A DNA stretch of 64,000 nt from Planctomycetota bacterium (GTDB lineage: Bacteria; Planctomycetota; Phycisphaerae; UBA1845; UTPLA1): positions 1 to 64,000 of the forward strand of contig JACRIM010000046.1 in assembly GCA_016235815.1 (NCBI GenBank), read 5' to 3'. The notes beneath the pieces are model-generated. The model was given only the letters and a program-made list of their open reading frames with translations, did not search any database and had not been told where the DNA came from. Shown here in pieces: positions 8,872 through 16,613 of this stretch. The position numbers were made by a program, and so were the translations under genes. Numbering within the stretch: the first letter of the stretch is position 1; each line of letters starts with the position of its first letter.

Positions 8872-10269
8872 ATGACCCTCCGAACGCGCCTCGTTTTTTC
8901 AGTTTGCCTCTCACTTACCACCGGCTGCTCCATCCACGATCGCTACCGCGCCTCGGCCGACCGCATCATCGACGCCACGCTCGCCTCCAACGACTCGTGG
9001 AAGAAGATGCACGAACTTTGCGACGGCATCGGCCACCGGTTGAGCGGCTCCCGCGAACTTGAACGCGCCGTCGACTGGGCCGTCGCCAGCATGAAGGCCG
9101 ACGGCCACGAGAATGTCCGCGCAGAACCCGTCATGGTGCCGCACTGGGTGCGCGGAAATGAATCCGCCATGATGATCGAACCGCGCACGACACCCCTGGT
9201 CATGCTCGGCCTCGGCGGCTCTGTCGGCACTCCGCCCGACGGCATCACCGCCCCGGTCGTCGTCGTGGGCGATGAAAAAGAACTCGACGCCCTCGGCAAC
9301 GGCGCCCAAGGCAAGATCGTGTTGTTCAACAACCCCATGCCGCCCTACGACAAAAAGACCGGCTCGCACTACGGCGAAACCGTGCGATTCCGCGGCAAGG
9401 GCGCCATCCTTGCTTCGCAAAAAGGCGCGATCGCCTGCCTGATCCGCTCCGTGACTGCACGAAGCATGCGCACGCCGCACACCGGCGCAATGCGCTACGA
9501 CGACAAAGTGAAAAAGATCCCCGCGGCGGCGATCACCACGGAAGACGCCGACATGATCGCTCGCCTCGCGAAGAGCGGAGCGCAGGTCGTCGTCCGCCTC
9601 ACCATGGAAGCCCGCACGGAACCCGACGCCCCAAGCGGCAACGTCGTCGCGGAGATTCGCGGCCGTGAAAAGCCTGACGAGGTCGTCGTCATGGGCGGCC
9701 ACATCGACTCATGGGACGTCGGCCACGGCGCACACGACGACGGTGCCGGCATCGTCATGTGCATGGAGGCATTGAACGTCATTCGCAAGCTCGGCCTACA
9801 ACCCCGCCGCACCATCCGCGTCGTGCTCTGGACGAACGAAGAAAACGGCCTCGCCGGCGGCAAGCAATATGCCAAAGACCACGCCGCCGAGATTCCAAAC
9901 CTCATCGCCGCGATCGAAAGCGACTCGGGCGGCTTTGCACCCGATGCCTTCTCCGTCGAATGCAAGGACAAGTCGCGCGAGGAAGTCGCTCATCGCCAGA
10001 TCAATGACATCTCCCGGCTCGTCGCCCGCCTTGGGTCATTCAAAATCTCATGCGGCCACTCCGGCGCAGATGTCAGTCCCATGAAGGACATGGGCGCAAT
10101 GCTGATGGGCTTTTCCACCGAAGGCGAGAAGTACTTCGACTACCACCACACCCCCGCCGACACACTCGACAAAGTGAACCCCGACGAACTTTCGCGCTGC
10201 GTCGCCAGCATGGCCGTGATGACCTACGTCCTCGCCGACATGCCCGAGCGTCTGGGCACGCCTCGGTAG
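8872..10269 (+). CDS. M28-family zinc aminopeptidase, lipoprotein
   Basis: A 465-residue exported peptidase. The start at 8872 gives a lipoprotein signal peptide with the lipobox LTTGC (Cys at about residue 20), so the enzyme should be membrane-anchored. The open frame reaches back to 8734 without support. A PA-type domain lies at about 120-240. The M28 dizinc site is complete: H277 in GGHIDSWD, D289 in HDDGAG, E323/E324 in NEENG, D351 in ESDSGG, and a His of YHHTPADT at 425-426. The enzyme should release N-terminal amino acids from peptides outside the cytoplasm. Its TAG stop falls inside the palindromic repeat that follows. Confidence 0.9.
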   Translation: MTLRTRLVFSVCLSLTTGCSIHDRYRASADRIIDATLASNDSWKKMHELCDGIGHRLSGSRELERAVDWAVASMKADGHENVRAEPVMVPHWVRGNESAMMIEPRTTPLVMLGLGGSVGTPPDGITAPVVVVGDEKELDALGNGAQGKIVLFNNPMPPYDKKTGSHYGETVRFRGKGAILASQKGAIACLIRSVTARSMRTPHTGAMRYDDKVKKIPAAAITTEDADMIARLAKSGAQVVVRLTMEARTEPDAPSGNVVAEIRGREKPDEVVVMGGHIDSWDVGHGAHDDGAGIVMCMEALNVIRKLGLQPRRTIRVVLWTNEENGLAGGKQYAKDHAAEIPNLIAAIESDSGGFAPDAFSVECKDKSREEVAHRQINDISRLVARLGSFKISCGHSGADVSPMKDMGAMLMGFSTEGEKYFDYHHTPADTLDKVNPDELSRCVASMAVMTYVLADMPERLGTPR

Positions 10270-10347
10270 GGTCCGCTGTGCGGACCAGTTCAGGTACCGC
10301 GGATGGCAAGGTGTTTTTCTTGAATCGGTCCGCACAGCGGACCCTAC
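10266..10347. repeat. Inverted pair of a 21-bp palindromic repeat
   Basis: Two copies of a 21-bp sequence with the core GGTCCGCTGTGCGGACC lie in opposite orientation at 10266-10286 and 10327-10347 as perfect reverse complements, separated by 40 bp. Each copy is itself a near palindrome (GGTCCGC/GCGGACC around TGT), so the pair can fold as two small hairpins or one large one. The left copy supplies the TAG stop of the M28 gene; the right copy ends 13 bp before mutM. A third copy lies inside dnaE2 at 25872-25892. It looks like a dispersed REP-like element. Confidence 0.9.
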
Positions 10348-10360
10348 AGCTGACAATTCC

Positions 10361-11179
10361 ATGCCCGAACTCCCCGAAGTCGAAACCATCATTCGCGGCC
10401 TGCGACCCACCGCTGATGGCGCGACCATCGAGGCCGTCACCATCCTCCGCGCCGATGTCATCCATGCCGGCCGCTCCGCCATTCGCGCCGCGCTCCCCGG
10501 CCGTCGCATCCAATCCCTCGGTCGCGAAGGGAAGCGCATCCTTTTCAACATCGACTCCGGCGCGCTCCTCGTCATTCACCTCGGCATGAGCGGGCGCCTC
10601 ACACTCGAACCAACCGACGCACCGCTTGCCAAGCACACGCACTTTCGCATCGGCCTCAAAGACAGCGTCAACGAAATCCGCTTCCGCGACCCACGGCGCT
10701 TCGGCGGCGTCTGGTTCTTCCCAACCGCGGCAGACGCGGCGCAAAGCGGCATCAAACCCCTCGGCCCCGATGCCCTCACCATCCGCGTGCCGGTCCTGCG
10801 CGAACTCGCCCGACGCAAACGACAGATCAAGGCCCTGCTGCTTGACCAATACGCCATCAGCGGACTCGGCAACATCTATTGCGACGAAGCCCTTTTCTCC
10901 TCGCACATCCACCCGCTCACACCCGCGACCGCCCTTTCCGAGTCGCAAATACGCAACCTTGCATGCAGCATCCGAAAGACGCTCAACGCCTCGCTCAACT
11001 CCGGCGGCTCAACCCTCATGGACTATCGCACCGCCGACGGCAACGAAGGCCGCTTTCAGAGGCTCTTCCGCGTTTATGACCGCGAGGGCGAGCCGTGTCG
11101 ACGGTGTGGCAAGATCATCGAGCGAATCATCGCCGCCGGCCGGTCGACCCATTTCTGCCCGAAGTGCCAACGCCTTTAG
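10361..11179 (+). CDS. mutM: Formamidopyrimidine-DNA glycosylase
   Basis: A 272-residue bifunctional DNA glycosylase and AP lyase that removes 8-oxoguanine and ring-opened purines. The N-terminus MPELPEVET carries the catalytic Pro2 and Glu3. Further family marks are HLGMSGRL, RFRDPRRFG, SGLGNIYCDE (helix-two-turn-helix region) and a C-terminal zinc finger with CRRCG and FCPKC. All catalytic and zinc residues are present and length is typical. It sits between two exported peptidase genes with no functional link, directly after an inverted repeat. Confidence 0.96.
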   Translation: MPELPEVETIIRGLRPTADGATIEAVTILRADVIHAGRSAIRAALPGRRIQSLGREGKRILFNIDSGALLVIHLGMSGRLTLEPTDAPLAKHTHFRIGLKDSVNEIRFRDPRRFGGVWFFPTAADAAQSGIKPLGPDALTIRVPVLRELARRKRQIKALLLDQYAISGLGNIYCDEALFSSHIHPLTPATALSESQIRNLACSIRKTLNASLNSGGSTLMDYRTADGNEGRFQRLFRVYDREGEPCRRCGKIIERIIAAGRSTHFCPKCQRL

Positions 11180-11204
11180 ACTACCCGCGAACAAAGGAAC
11201 TCCT

Positions 11205-13028
11205 ATGTCAATCATCTGTGTCGCATTGTCTGTCATGGCACTCGGCCAGAAGCCGGTGAATTGGAATACCGTTGCGGAGGAGACGAACTACCGCCGGACG
11301 AGCACCCACGCCGAGACGATCAAGTACTACCACCAACTTCAGGCAGCCAGCCCGTGGGTGTATGTCAGAGAATACCCCTATTCCACGGGGGAAAATCGCC
11401 CGTTTCATACCATTATCGTGTCCACGGATCGGCTGGAGAAACCCGACACGCCTCGTAACCCCGACAAAGCGGTGATCTTCGTCGTTAACGGCGTTCACTC
11501 CGGAGAAATTGAAGGAAAAGACGCGTGCATGGCCCTTGTGCGCGACATTTGCATCACCAAGAAACACGCCTCACTACTGAATCACATCATCCTTGTCATC
11601 CTTCCCATTTTCAATATCGACGGACATGAAATGCGGGGCAAGTACAACCGCATCAACCAGAACGGCCCTGAGGAAATGGGCTGGCGCTGCACGGCGGACA
11701 ACCACAACCTCAACCGCGACTACATGAAGGCCGACACGCCGGAGATGCGGGCGCTGCTTAGGCTCTTCCACGGTTGGAAACCGCACCTCTGGTTCGACAC
11801 CCACACCACCGACGGCGCCGACTTTCAGTATGACGTCACCTTCGCCGCCGCCATCGGGCCTGAAAACGCCCCATCGGTCGCTGACTATGTGAACAACCGC
11901 CTGCATCCGCATCTGCTCAAGACGCTCGCCGAGGACGGCCACACACCCGCGATCTTCTTCGAGATGCGCGATCGCATGGACCCGGCCAAGGGCATCGACG
12001 CCAACCTCGGTTTTGCCCCGCGCTTTTCCACGGGCTACGGCGCGATCACGAATCGGCCGTCCATCCTCGTCGAAACGCACATGCTTAAGCCCTACGATGT
12101 TCGCGTGAAGGCGACCTACAACTTGATCTTGCGTACGTTGGAATTGGTGGCCGCCGATCCCAAGGCACTGATTAGCGCGGTGAAGAAAGGCGACGAGTAC
12201 GCCGCGAATCTCTACAAGGATGAAAAGGCGCGCGTGGTGCTGGCCACGTCGCAGCCCGCCGACGACGAGGGCACGCCGATGGTCTTCAAGGCCTATGACG
12301 TAAGCACCAAACGAAGCGAGGCCTCCGGCGCGGAATACCCCGTCTGGGATCGGTCAAAGCCGATCGACGTGCCGACGAAGTTCTTTTCCAAGTTCACTGC
12401 AACGCGCGACGTCAAGCCGCCGGCTGCCTACATCATCCCGCCGCAGTGGAAGGACGTGATTCAACGGCTCAAGTTTCACGGTCTACGCACGGAATCGCTC
12501 GAAAAGATCGTCACAATCGAGGTCGGTTCCTACCGATTCAGCGAAGTGCGCTGGAAGGAACGCGCCTTCGAGGGTCGGCATGAAGCCTCATTCAAATCCG
12601 AGCCGATTCGGGTGACCCGCACGTATCCGAAAGACTCCGTCGTCGTGCGCCTCGACGATCTGAAAGCCGTGCTGGCTGTGCATCTATTGGAACCCGATGC
12701 CCCGGACTCGCTCGTCCGCTGGGGCTTCTTCGATACCATCTTCGAACAGAAGGAATACTACGAAGACTACGCCATGGCCCCCATTGCCGATCGAATGCTG
12801 GCCGAGGACGCGATCCTGAAGAAGGAGTTCGACGCCTGGCTCGCCGCAAACCCGGACATGGCAACGAACGCCCGCGCCCGGCTCGACTTCATCTATCAAC
12901 GCTCGCCCTATTGGGACAAACGCAAGGACATCTATCCCGTTGGCCGGATCGAACAGGCCCGCGACATTCCGAGCAATCCCAAGTCGGATGAAACCCCAAA
13001 TCCAAGAGGTTACAAGATCCAAGGATGA
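11205..13028 (+). CDS. M14-family zinc carboxypeptidase
   Basis: A 607-residue protein with an M14 metallocarboxypeptidase domain in the first 320 residues. The zinc ligands are visible: H98 and E101 in NGVHSGEIEGK and H200 in DTHTTDG. E290 in VETHML is the candidate catalytic Glu. The ATG at 11205 follows AAAGGAA and gives a short hydrophobic N-terminus (IICVALSVMALG) that may be a signal peptide. A much longer open frame upstream overlaps mutM and is not real. The C-terminal 280 residues are a less conserved domain. The likely role is extracytoplasmic peptide hydrolysis, together with the M28 enzyme upstream. Confidence 0.88.
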   Translation: MSIICVALSVMALGQKPVNWNTVAEETNYRRTSTHAETIKYYHQLQAASPWVYVREYPYSTGENRPFHTIIVSTDRLEKPDTPRNPDKAVIFVVNGVHSGEIEGKDACMALVRDICITKKHASLLNHIILVILPIFNIDGHEMRGKYNRINQNGPEEMGWRCTADNHNLNRDYMKADTPEMRALLRLFHGWKPHLWFDTHTTDGADFQYDVTFAAAIGPENAPSVADYVNNRLHPHLLKTLAEDGHTPAIFFEMRDRMDPAKGIDANLGFAPRFSTGYGAITNRPSILVETHMLKPYDVRVKATYNLILRTLELVAADPKALISAVKKGDEYAANLYKDEKARVVLATSQPADDEGTPMVFKAYDVSTKRSEASGAEYPVWDRSKPIDVPTKFFSKFTATRDVKPPAAYIIPPQWKDVIQRLKFHGLRTESLEKIVTIEVGSYRFSEVRWKERAFEGRHEASFKSEPIRVTRTYPKDSVVVRLDDLKAVLAVHLLEPDAPDSLVRWGFFDTIFEQKEYYEDYAMAPIADRMLAEDAILKKEFDAWLAANPDMATNARARLDFIYQRSPYWDKRKDIYPVGRIEQARDIPSNPKSDETPNPRGYKIQG

Positions 13029-13147
13029 CCCGGTTCCGATATCAGGCCAATCCGGCCGCAGTGCCGCGCGATCGTCACGCCATGATCACCACGATCCGAT
13101 AGTGAGGCGGACTCCTTTCATTGTCCCCACGCTTCGGAGCACGCGCC

Positions 13148-13477
13148 ATGAGCGTTCGACTTCTCTCCGGCAACGATCGACAGCACCCGCGAACGCGTCG
13201 CATCGGATACCTGATGTGGCGATTCCCCGGCACCGACGCGCAACAGACCGGCTGGCTGCTCGACTCCTCCCTCGGCGGCACGGCCTTTGCCTGGCGCGGA
13301 GAGACGGCCCCACCGCGCGACGCGGTGATCGAGACGCGCGAGGAAGGGGACCTCGCCCGCAAGCCGTGGCGACCGAGCATCGTCCGGCACTCTCGCAACG
13401 TCCACGATGATCTATGTGTCGTCGGCGTCGAGCACATCGACTGCAGCCGAACCAAGATCGTTGATAAAGTTGAATGA
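13148..13477 (+). CDS. PilZ-like small protein
   Basis: A 109-residue protein. The ATG at 13148 has GGAG about 8 bases upstream. The pattern of two nearby Arg (HPRTRR), then a short beta stretch, then GWLLDSSLGGTAF with a D-S-x-x-G motif, resembles the PilZ fold that binds c-di-GMP through RxxxR and D/NxSxxG. The match is by eye only, and the domain could be a degenerate relative without ligand binding. It lies just upstream of a candidate structured RNA but has no obvious operon partner. Confidence 0.5.
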   Translation: MSVRLLSGNDRQHPRTRRIGYLMWRFPGTDAQQTGWLLDSSLGGTAFAWRGETAPPRDAVIETREEGDLARKPWRPSIVRHSRNVHDDLCVVGVEHIDCSRTKIVDKVE

Positions 13478-13564
13478 CCCTCATCTCCCCGAAATACACA
13501 TCGAACGGCCCAGTCGACCGTGGTAGGTGCTGATCTTATTCCGGTTACCTGCCATTCCGCGCGC

Positions 13565-13570
13565 TATAAT
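13565..13570 (+). promoter_or_regulatory. -10 box of the structured RNA
   Basis: A perfect TATAAT at 13565-13570 stands 7-10 bases before the presumed start of the structured RNA. No good -35 box is seen at 16-18 bases upstream (GGTTAC at 13543 is the nearest candidate), so the promoter may depend on an activator or be weak. Confidence 0.5.
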
Positions 13571-13576
13571 GTGCCG

Positions 13577-13721
13577 TAACTCATACGACGCGATCCACGA
13601 ATCGCTTCGGTGTTGGATGACTAATCAAAAGGGCAACCCGGCGAAAGCCGTGAGGCCCGTTGAAGAGTAAGCCGACGTAGTCGAACACGCTTCGGTGTTC
13701 AACCACGTCGGCGTTTTTGTT
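13577..13721 (+). ncRNA. Candidate structured RNA (riboswitch/attenuator or small RNA)
   Basis: Between a TATAAT box and a strong terminator, with no open frame, lie three stacked hairpins. The first contains CGAA/TTCG around TCGC (about 13598-13609). The second has GGGC (13631-13634) pairing with GCCC (13655-13658), an internal loop, then CGGC-GAAA-GCCG at 13639-13650. The third is the terminator. The GGGCAA...GAAA arrangement recalls the first arm of c-di-GMP-I riboswitches, but the conserved GACGCAAAGCC strand is absent, so I do not assign that class. It could be a leader that attenuates the gene at 13890 or a free small RNA. A covariance-model search would decide. Confidence 0.45.
13671..13721 (+). 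terminator. Rho-independent terminator ending the structured RNA
   Basis: GCCGACGT at 13671-13678 pairs with ACGTCGGC at 13705-13712, and an inner stem GAACAC (13683-13688) pairs with GTGTTC (13695-13700). A T-rich tail (TTTTTGTTT) follows from 13714. It lies about 170 bp before the next gene, so it either ends a small RNA or works as an attenuator. Confidence 0.8.
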
Positions 13722-13889
13722 TCCAATGTGGGAAATGCCTGTATCCCCACCTTCAGTTAAGTCAGCGAAGCGGTCAGCAGGCCTGTCGATTTGGAAAATG
13801 GTGACCCTTACCCTTCGATAGCGCCTGCCCACAAATGGACAATCGGTCGGCGCGGCGATCACCGCGCTGCCCCTAATGGAGTAAACGAA

Positions 13890-14195
13890 ATGGCCAAGCA
13901 AATGAACCGCAACCGCAGCAGAGCAAATGGCGGAACCAAATCCCATCAGCAAAAGGGAAAGCAACAGGGGCACAACACGGGCAAGCTGGCATGGAAGAGC
14001 AACCTCGATCACACCGACACTCAACCCGGCACCGGTCAGACGGGCCAGCACCCGCACGAAGGCGAGCCATTCGGGTCAACGCCCGGCGAAGTACGCGGCC
14101 ATGCGGGCGGCAAAAAGGGCCAGGCGATGGGCGGGAAGCGCGGAACAGCGAACAGCCGCAAGGCGAAAGCGAAGCGCGCTGGAACGAAGAAGTAA
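13890..14195 (+). CDS. Small basic, probably disordered protein
   Basis: A 101-residue protein, extremely rich in K, R, G, Q, N, S and T, with almost no large hydrophobic residues. It starts MAKQMNRNRSR and ends KAKAKRAGTKK. GGAG lies 8 bases before the ATG. The composition is that of an intrinsically disordered nucleic-acid-binding protein, with a central acidic/His patch (HTDTQPGTGQ then HPHEGEP). No family is recognised. It follows the candidate structured RNA and may be regulated by it. A nucleoid or ribosome association is conceivable but is only inferred from charge. Confidence 0.65.
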   Translation: MAKQMNRNRSRANGGTKSHQQKGKQQGHNTGKLAWKSNLDHTDTQPGTGQTGQHPHEGEPFGSTPGEVRGHAGGKKGQAMGGKRGTANSRKAKAKRAGTKK

Positions 14196-14238
14196 ACGGC
14201 CGATCGTTTGCGAAATCCAAGTCGACGGAGATGAATTA

Positions 14239-15726
14239 ATGAAACGAGCTACGCAGCATGCAGCACGCAAGCGCAACGCAGCGTCGGAGAAGGGACACGA
14301 TCGCTGGGTAGTGCGAGTCTGCGCATCGGCCGTAGCGGCTCTGGCGATATTGAACGCCGCAGCGCCGGTGCGGGCCCAGTGCGATGGCGTGTGGACGAAA
14401 CGAATGCCCGCCGCCTCGCCGTCTGCCCGCAGCAATCACCAACTGGCCTACGACAGCGCCCGGGGCGTAACCGTCCTCTTCGGTGGCGGATTTGGCGACA
14501 GCACCTCCGGCATGAACAATGAGACATGGGAGTGGAATGGCACGAGCTGGTCACAATGGTCCCCCGCCACGTCACCCTCGCCGCGCACTTTTTTCGGCAT
14601 GGCTTATGACATCGCCCGCGGCGTGACCGTGCTGTTCGGCGGCTACGACGACGCCACGAACGCTCCGAGCGGACAGACATGGGAGTGGGATGGCACAAAC
14701 TGGTCGCAAAAATCCCCCGTCCCAGCGCCATCGGCCCGCTTTGGGCACGCAATGGCCTACGACAGTACCCGGAACGTGACGGTACTGTTCGGAGGATACG
14801 ATGGAGTGAACACACTCGCCGAAACGTGGGAATGGGACGGAACGAGCTGGGTACAAAGAACTCCTGGAATGTCGCCTTCCCCTCGCACCGGCCTTGCCAT
14901 GGCCTATGACGGCGTCCGTGGGGCGACCGTGCTTTTCGGCGGAAACCTCAATGCCGAGACGTGGGAGTGGAACGGCACCACCTGGACGCAGAAGTTCCCG
15001 TCCACTTCTCCTGCTGCTCGTCTGTTCCTTGCAATGGCCTACGACAGCGGTTCGGGTGCGACCGTGCTCTTTGGCGGCACCACGGGAAGCGGTCTCGTTG
15101 TCGATACCTGGAAGTGGGACGGGACAAACTGGTTTCAACAGTCCACCACCACCGCGCCGACAGGGCGCTACTATCACGCGATGGCGTATGACATCAACCG
15201 GAGCGCCGTCGTACTCTTCGGCGGAGTTTCGAATGATACTGGCGTTGCTACTAACACCAACGAGACGTGGGAGTGGAGCGTGCCCACCTTCCAGATATCT
15301 CTTCAGCCGGCGGCGCAAATCGTCGGTGTCGGCCAGGCCGCAATACTTTCCGTCACCGCCACCGGCCCCGGTCCATTCTCGTACCAATGGCGCTTGAACG
15401 GCAATCCGCTTGCCGACGGTGACGGCATTTCCGGATCGGCCACGGACACGCTGATCATCAACCCCGCGTCCACCGCGAACAACGGATTCTACGGCTGTCA
15501 GGTGAACACTCTCACCTGCCAAACGATCTTGAGCGATTTCGTCGAACTAACGATTGATCCATGTAAGGCCGTGGGAACGACCGGCGACGCCGACGGAAAT
15601 GGCATCTTGGATTCGTGCGAAACACCAACCTGCGGCGCGTGCGGCGCTGGCATGGCGACGATGATGCCGATGCTCCTGGTCGGAATGATCGGCCTGCGAC
15701 GGACGCGCACAGTATTCCGAAAATAG
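14239..15726 (+). CDS. Secreted six-repeat kelch protein with C-terminal sorting tail
   Basis: A 495-residue exported protein. The ATG at 14239 follows GGAG by 8 bases. A long basic N-region precedes the hydrophobic stretch of the signal peptide (VCASAVAALAILNAAAPVRA). Residues about 45-350 hold six kelch repeats of about 50 residues with VLFGG and TWEW motifs and R-x-x-x-AYD turns, enough for one beta-propeller. An Ig-like segment follows (SYQWRLNG...). The C-terminus has CGACGAG, a hydrophobic helix and a basic end (GLRRTRTVFRK), like Cys/Gly-led membrane-sorting tails such as MYXO-CTERM. Likely a surface-anchored binding protein; the ligand is unknown. A paralogue with twelve repeats lies at 56.7-59.0 kb. 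Confidence 0.85.
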   Translation: MKRATQHAARKRNAASEKGHDRWVVRVCASAVAALAILNAAAPVRAQCDGVWTKRMPAASPSARSNHQLAYDSARGVTVLFGGGFGDSTSGMNNETWEWNGTSWSQWSPATSPSPRTFFGMAYDIARGVTVLFGGYDDATNAPSGQTWEWDGTNWSQKSPVPAPSARFGHAMAYDSTRNVTVLFGGYDGVNTLAETWEWDGTSWVQRTPGMSPSPRTGLAMAYDGVRGATVLFGGNLNAETWEWNGTTWTQKFPSTSPAARLFLAMAYDSGSGATVLFGGTTGSGLVVDTWKWDGTNWFQQSTTTAPTGRYYHAMAYDINRSAVVLFGGVSNDTGVATNTNETWEWSVPTFQISLQPAAQIVGVGQAAILSVTATGPGPFSYQWRLNGNPLADGDGISGSATDTLIINPASTANNGFYGCQVNTLTCQTILSDFVELTIDPCKAVGTTGDADGNGILDSCETPTCGACGAGMATMMPMLLVGMIGLRRTRTVFRK

Positions 15727-15728
15727 CC

Positions 15729-16598
15729 TCAACGCCCAAGTACTTCACGGACTCGAATGTCGGTGTCTTCCTTCAGTCGCTTCACCACGTCCGCCCCGCT
15801 GAGTTCAGGATGAGACTTTACAATCTCGGCGGCGTAAAGCCTCACCCACCATCGCGGATGGCGTGAGAGTGTTTCAATCTCGCGCACGACTGCCGCATCC
15901 ACTGCACTCCGCTCCACAAATCCATACCGCCGTTTCCAGAAAAGCTCCGAGACCACGTGCTCAGACCAAAGGATCGGCTTGATCTCGTCCGGAGCGCGAA
16001 GTTGACAGGCGCGCACCATGGTTTGCAGTGCCGTGCCCGGATCTGATGCGTACATGAATTGCACAAGTGAGGACTGCGGCTCACGCCCCGATTGCACATC
16101 CGCCTCGATTAGGGCGCGATAAGCGGAATAGTCCGGCGGCCGGGTGGCGGAGCGATCCTCGTACCCCACGAGTAGTTCCTTCACGATGCCGCGAATGGCT
16201 GCGTCTTTGTTGTCCAAGTGCGGCACCAGTGCCTCCACGATGACGCTTTTCGGAGCAGCGATCCTCGCCAGCACCTGTCCGACAAAGGCCTTGGTTCGCG
16301 TTTCCTGCTGATGCCGGGCCGCATACCACACCAACTGCGGAACAACCTGCCGACCATCGTCCCCTTGTCCTGCGATGATTTGATCCACCTGGCGATTGAA
16401 GGCCGGCTTGTCCGTCGTGCTGAACAGATTCGCAAGGCTTGCCTGACATGCGTTGTCCGGCGTTATCTCAACGACTTGATCGTCGGCCGCTTTCGTCGCG
16501 GCATTCATGTGTGTGATCGCGATGATCGACACTACGAAGGCCGGACGGACGCGTTGCGCCAATCCGCCGGCCAGCCAATCGACTTTAGAACATGTCAT
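15729..16598 (-). CDS. HEAT-repeat-like exported protein
   Basis: A 289-residue protein. The ATG at 16598 is chosen because TTGGAG precedes it; the open frame also allows a TTG at 16610. A hydrophobic N-terminal stretch (FVVSIIAITHMNAATKAA) fits a signal peptide. The rest is alpha-helical, with HEAT-like units such as VIVEALVPHLDNKDAAIRG and HPRWWVRLYAAEIVKSHPEL, so it is probably a binding scaffold. The function is unknown. It follows the dockerin-type hydrolase gene by 15 bp in the same direction, so the two are likely one operon. Its 3' end nearly abuts the convergent kelch gene. Confidence 0.7.
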   Translation of the reverse strand: MTCSKVDWLAGGLAQRVRPAFVVSIIAITHMNAATKAADDQVVEITPDNACQASLANLFSTTDKPAFNRQVDQIIAGQGDDGRQVVPQLVWYAARHQQETRTKAFVGQVLARIAAPKSVIVEALVPHLDNKDAAIRGIVKELLVGYEDRSATRPPDYSAYRALIEADVQSGREPQSSLVQFMYASDPGTALQTMVRACQLRAPDEIKPILWSEHVVSELFWKRRYGFVERSAVDAAVVREIETLSRHPRWWVRLYAAEIVKSHPELSGADVVKRLKEDTDIRVREVLGR

Positions 16599-16613
16599 AG
16601 CAAACTCCAATTC

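Noticed and set aside
10626-11204. N-terminal extension of the M14 carboxypeptidase gene over mutM
   Set aside because: It lies in the shadow of mutM in another frame; the ATG at 11205 has a ribosome-binding site.
13577-13721. Assignment as a c-di-GMP-I riboswitch
   Set aside because: Only the first arm (GGGCAA...GAAA) fits; the conserved GACGCAAAGCC strand and the receptor helix are missing.
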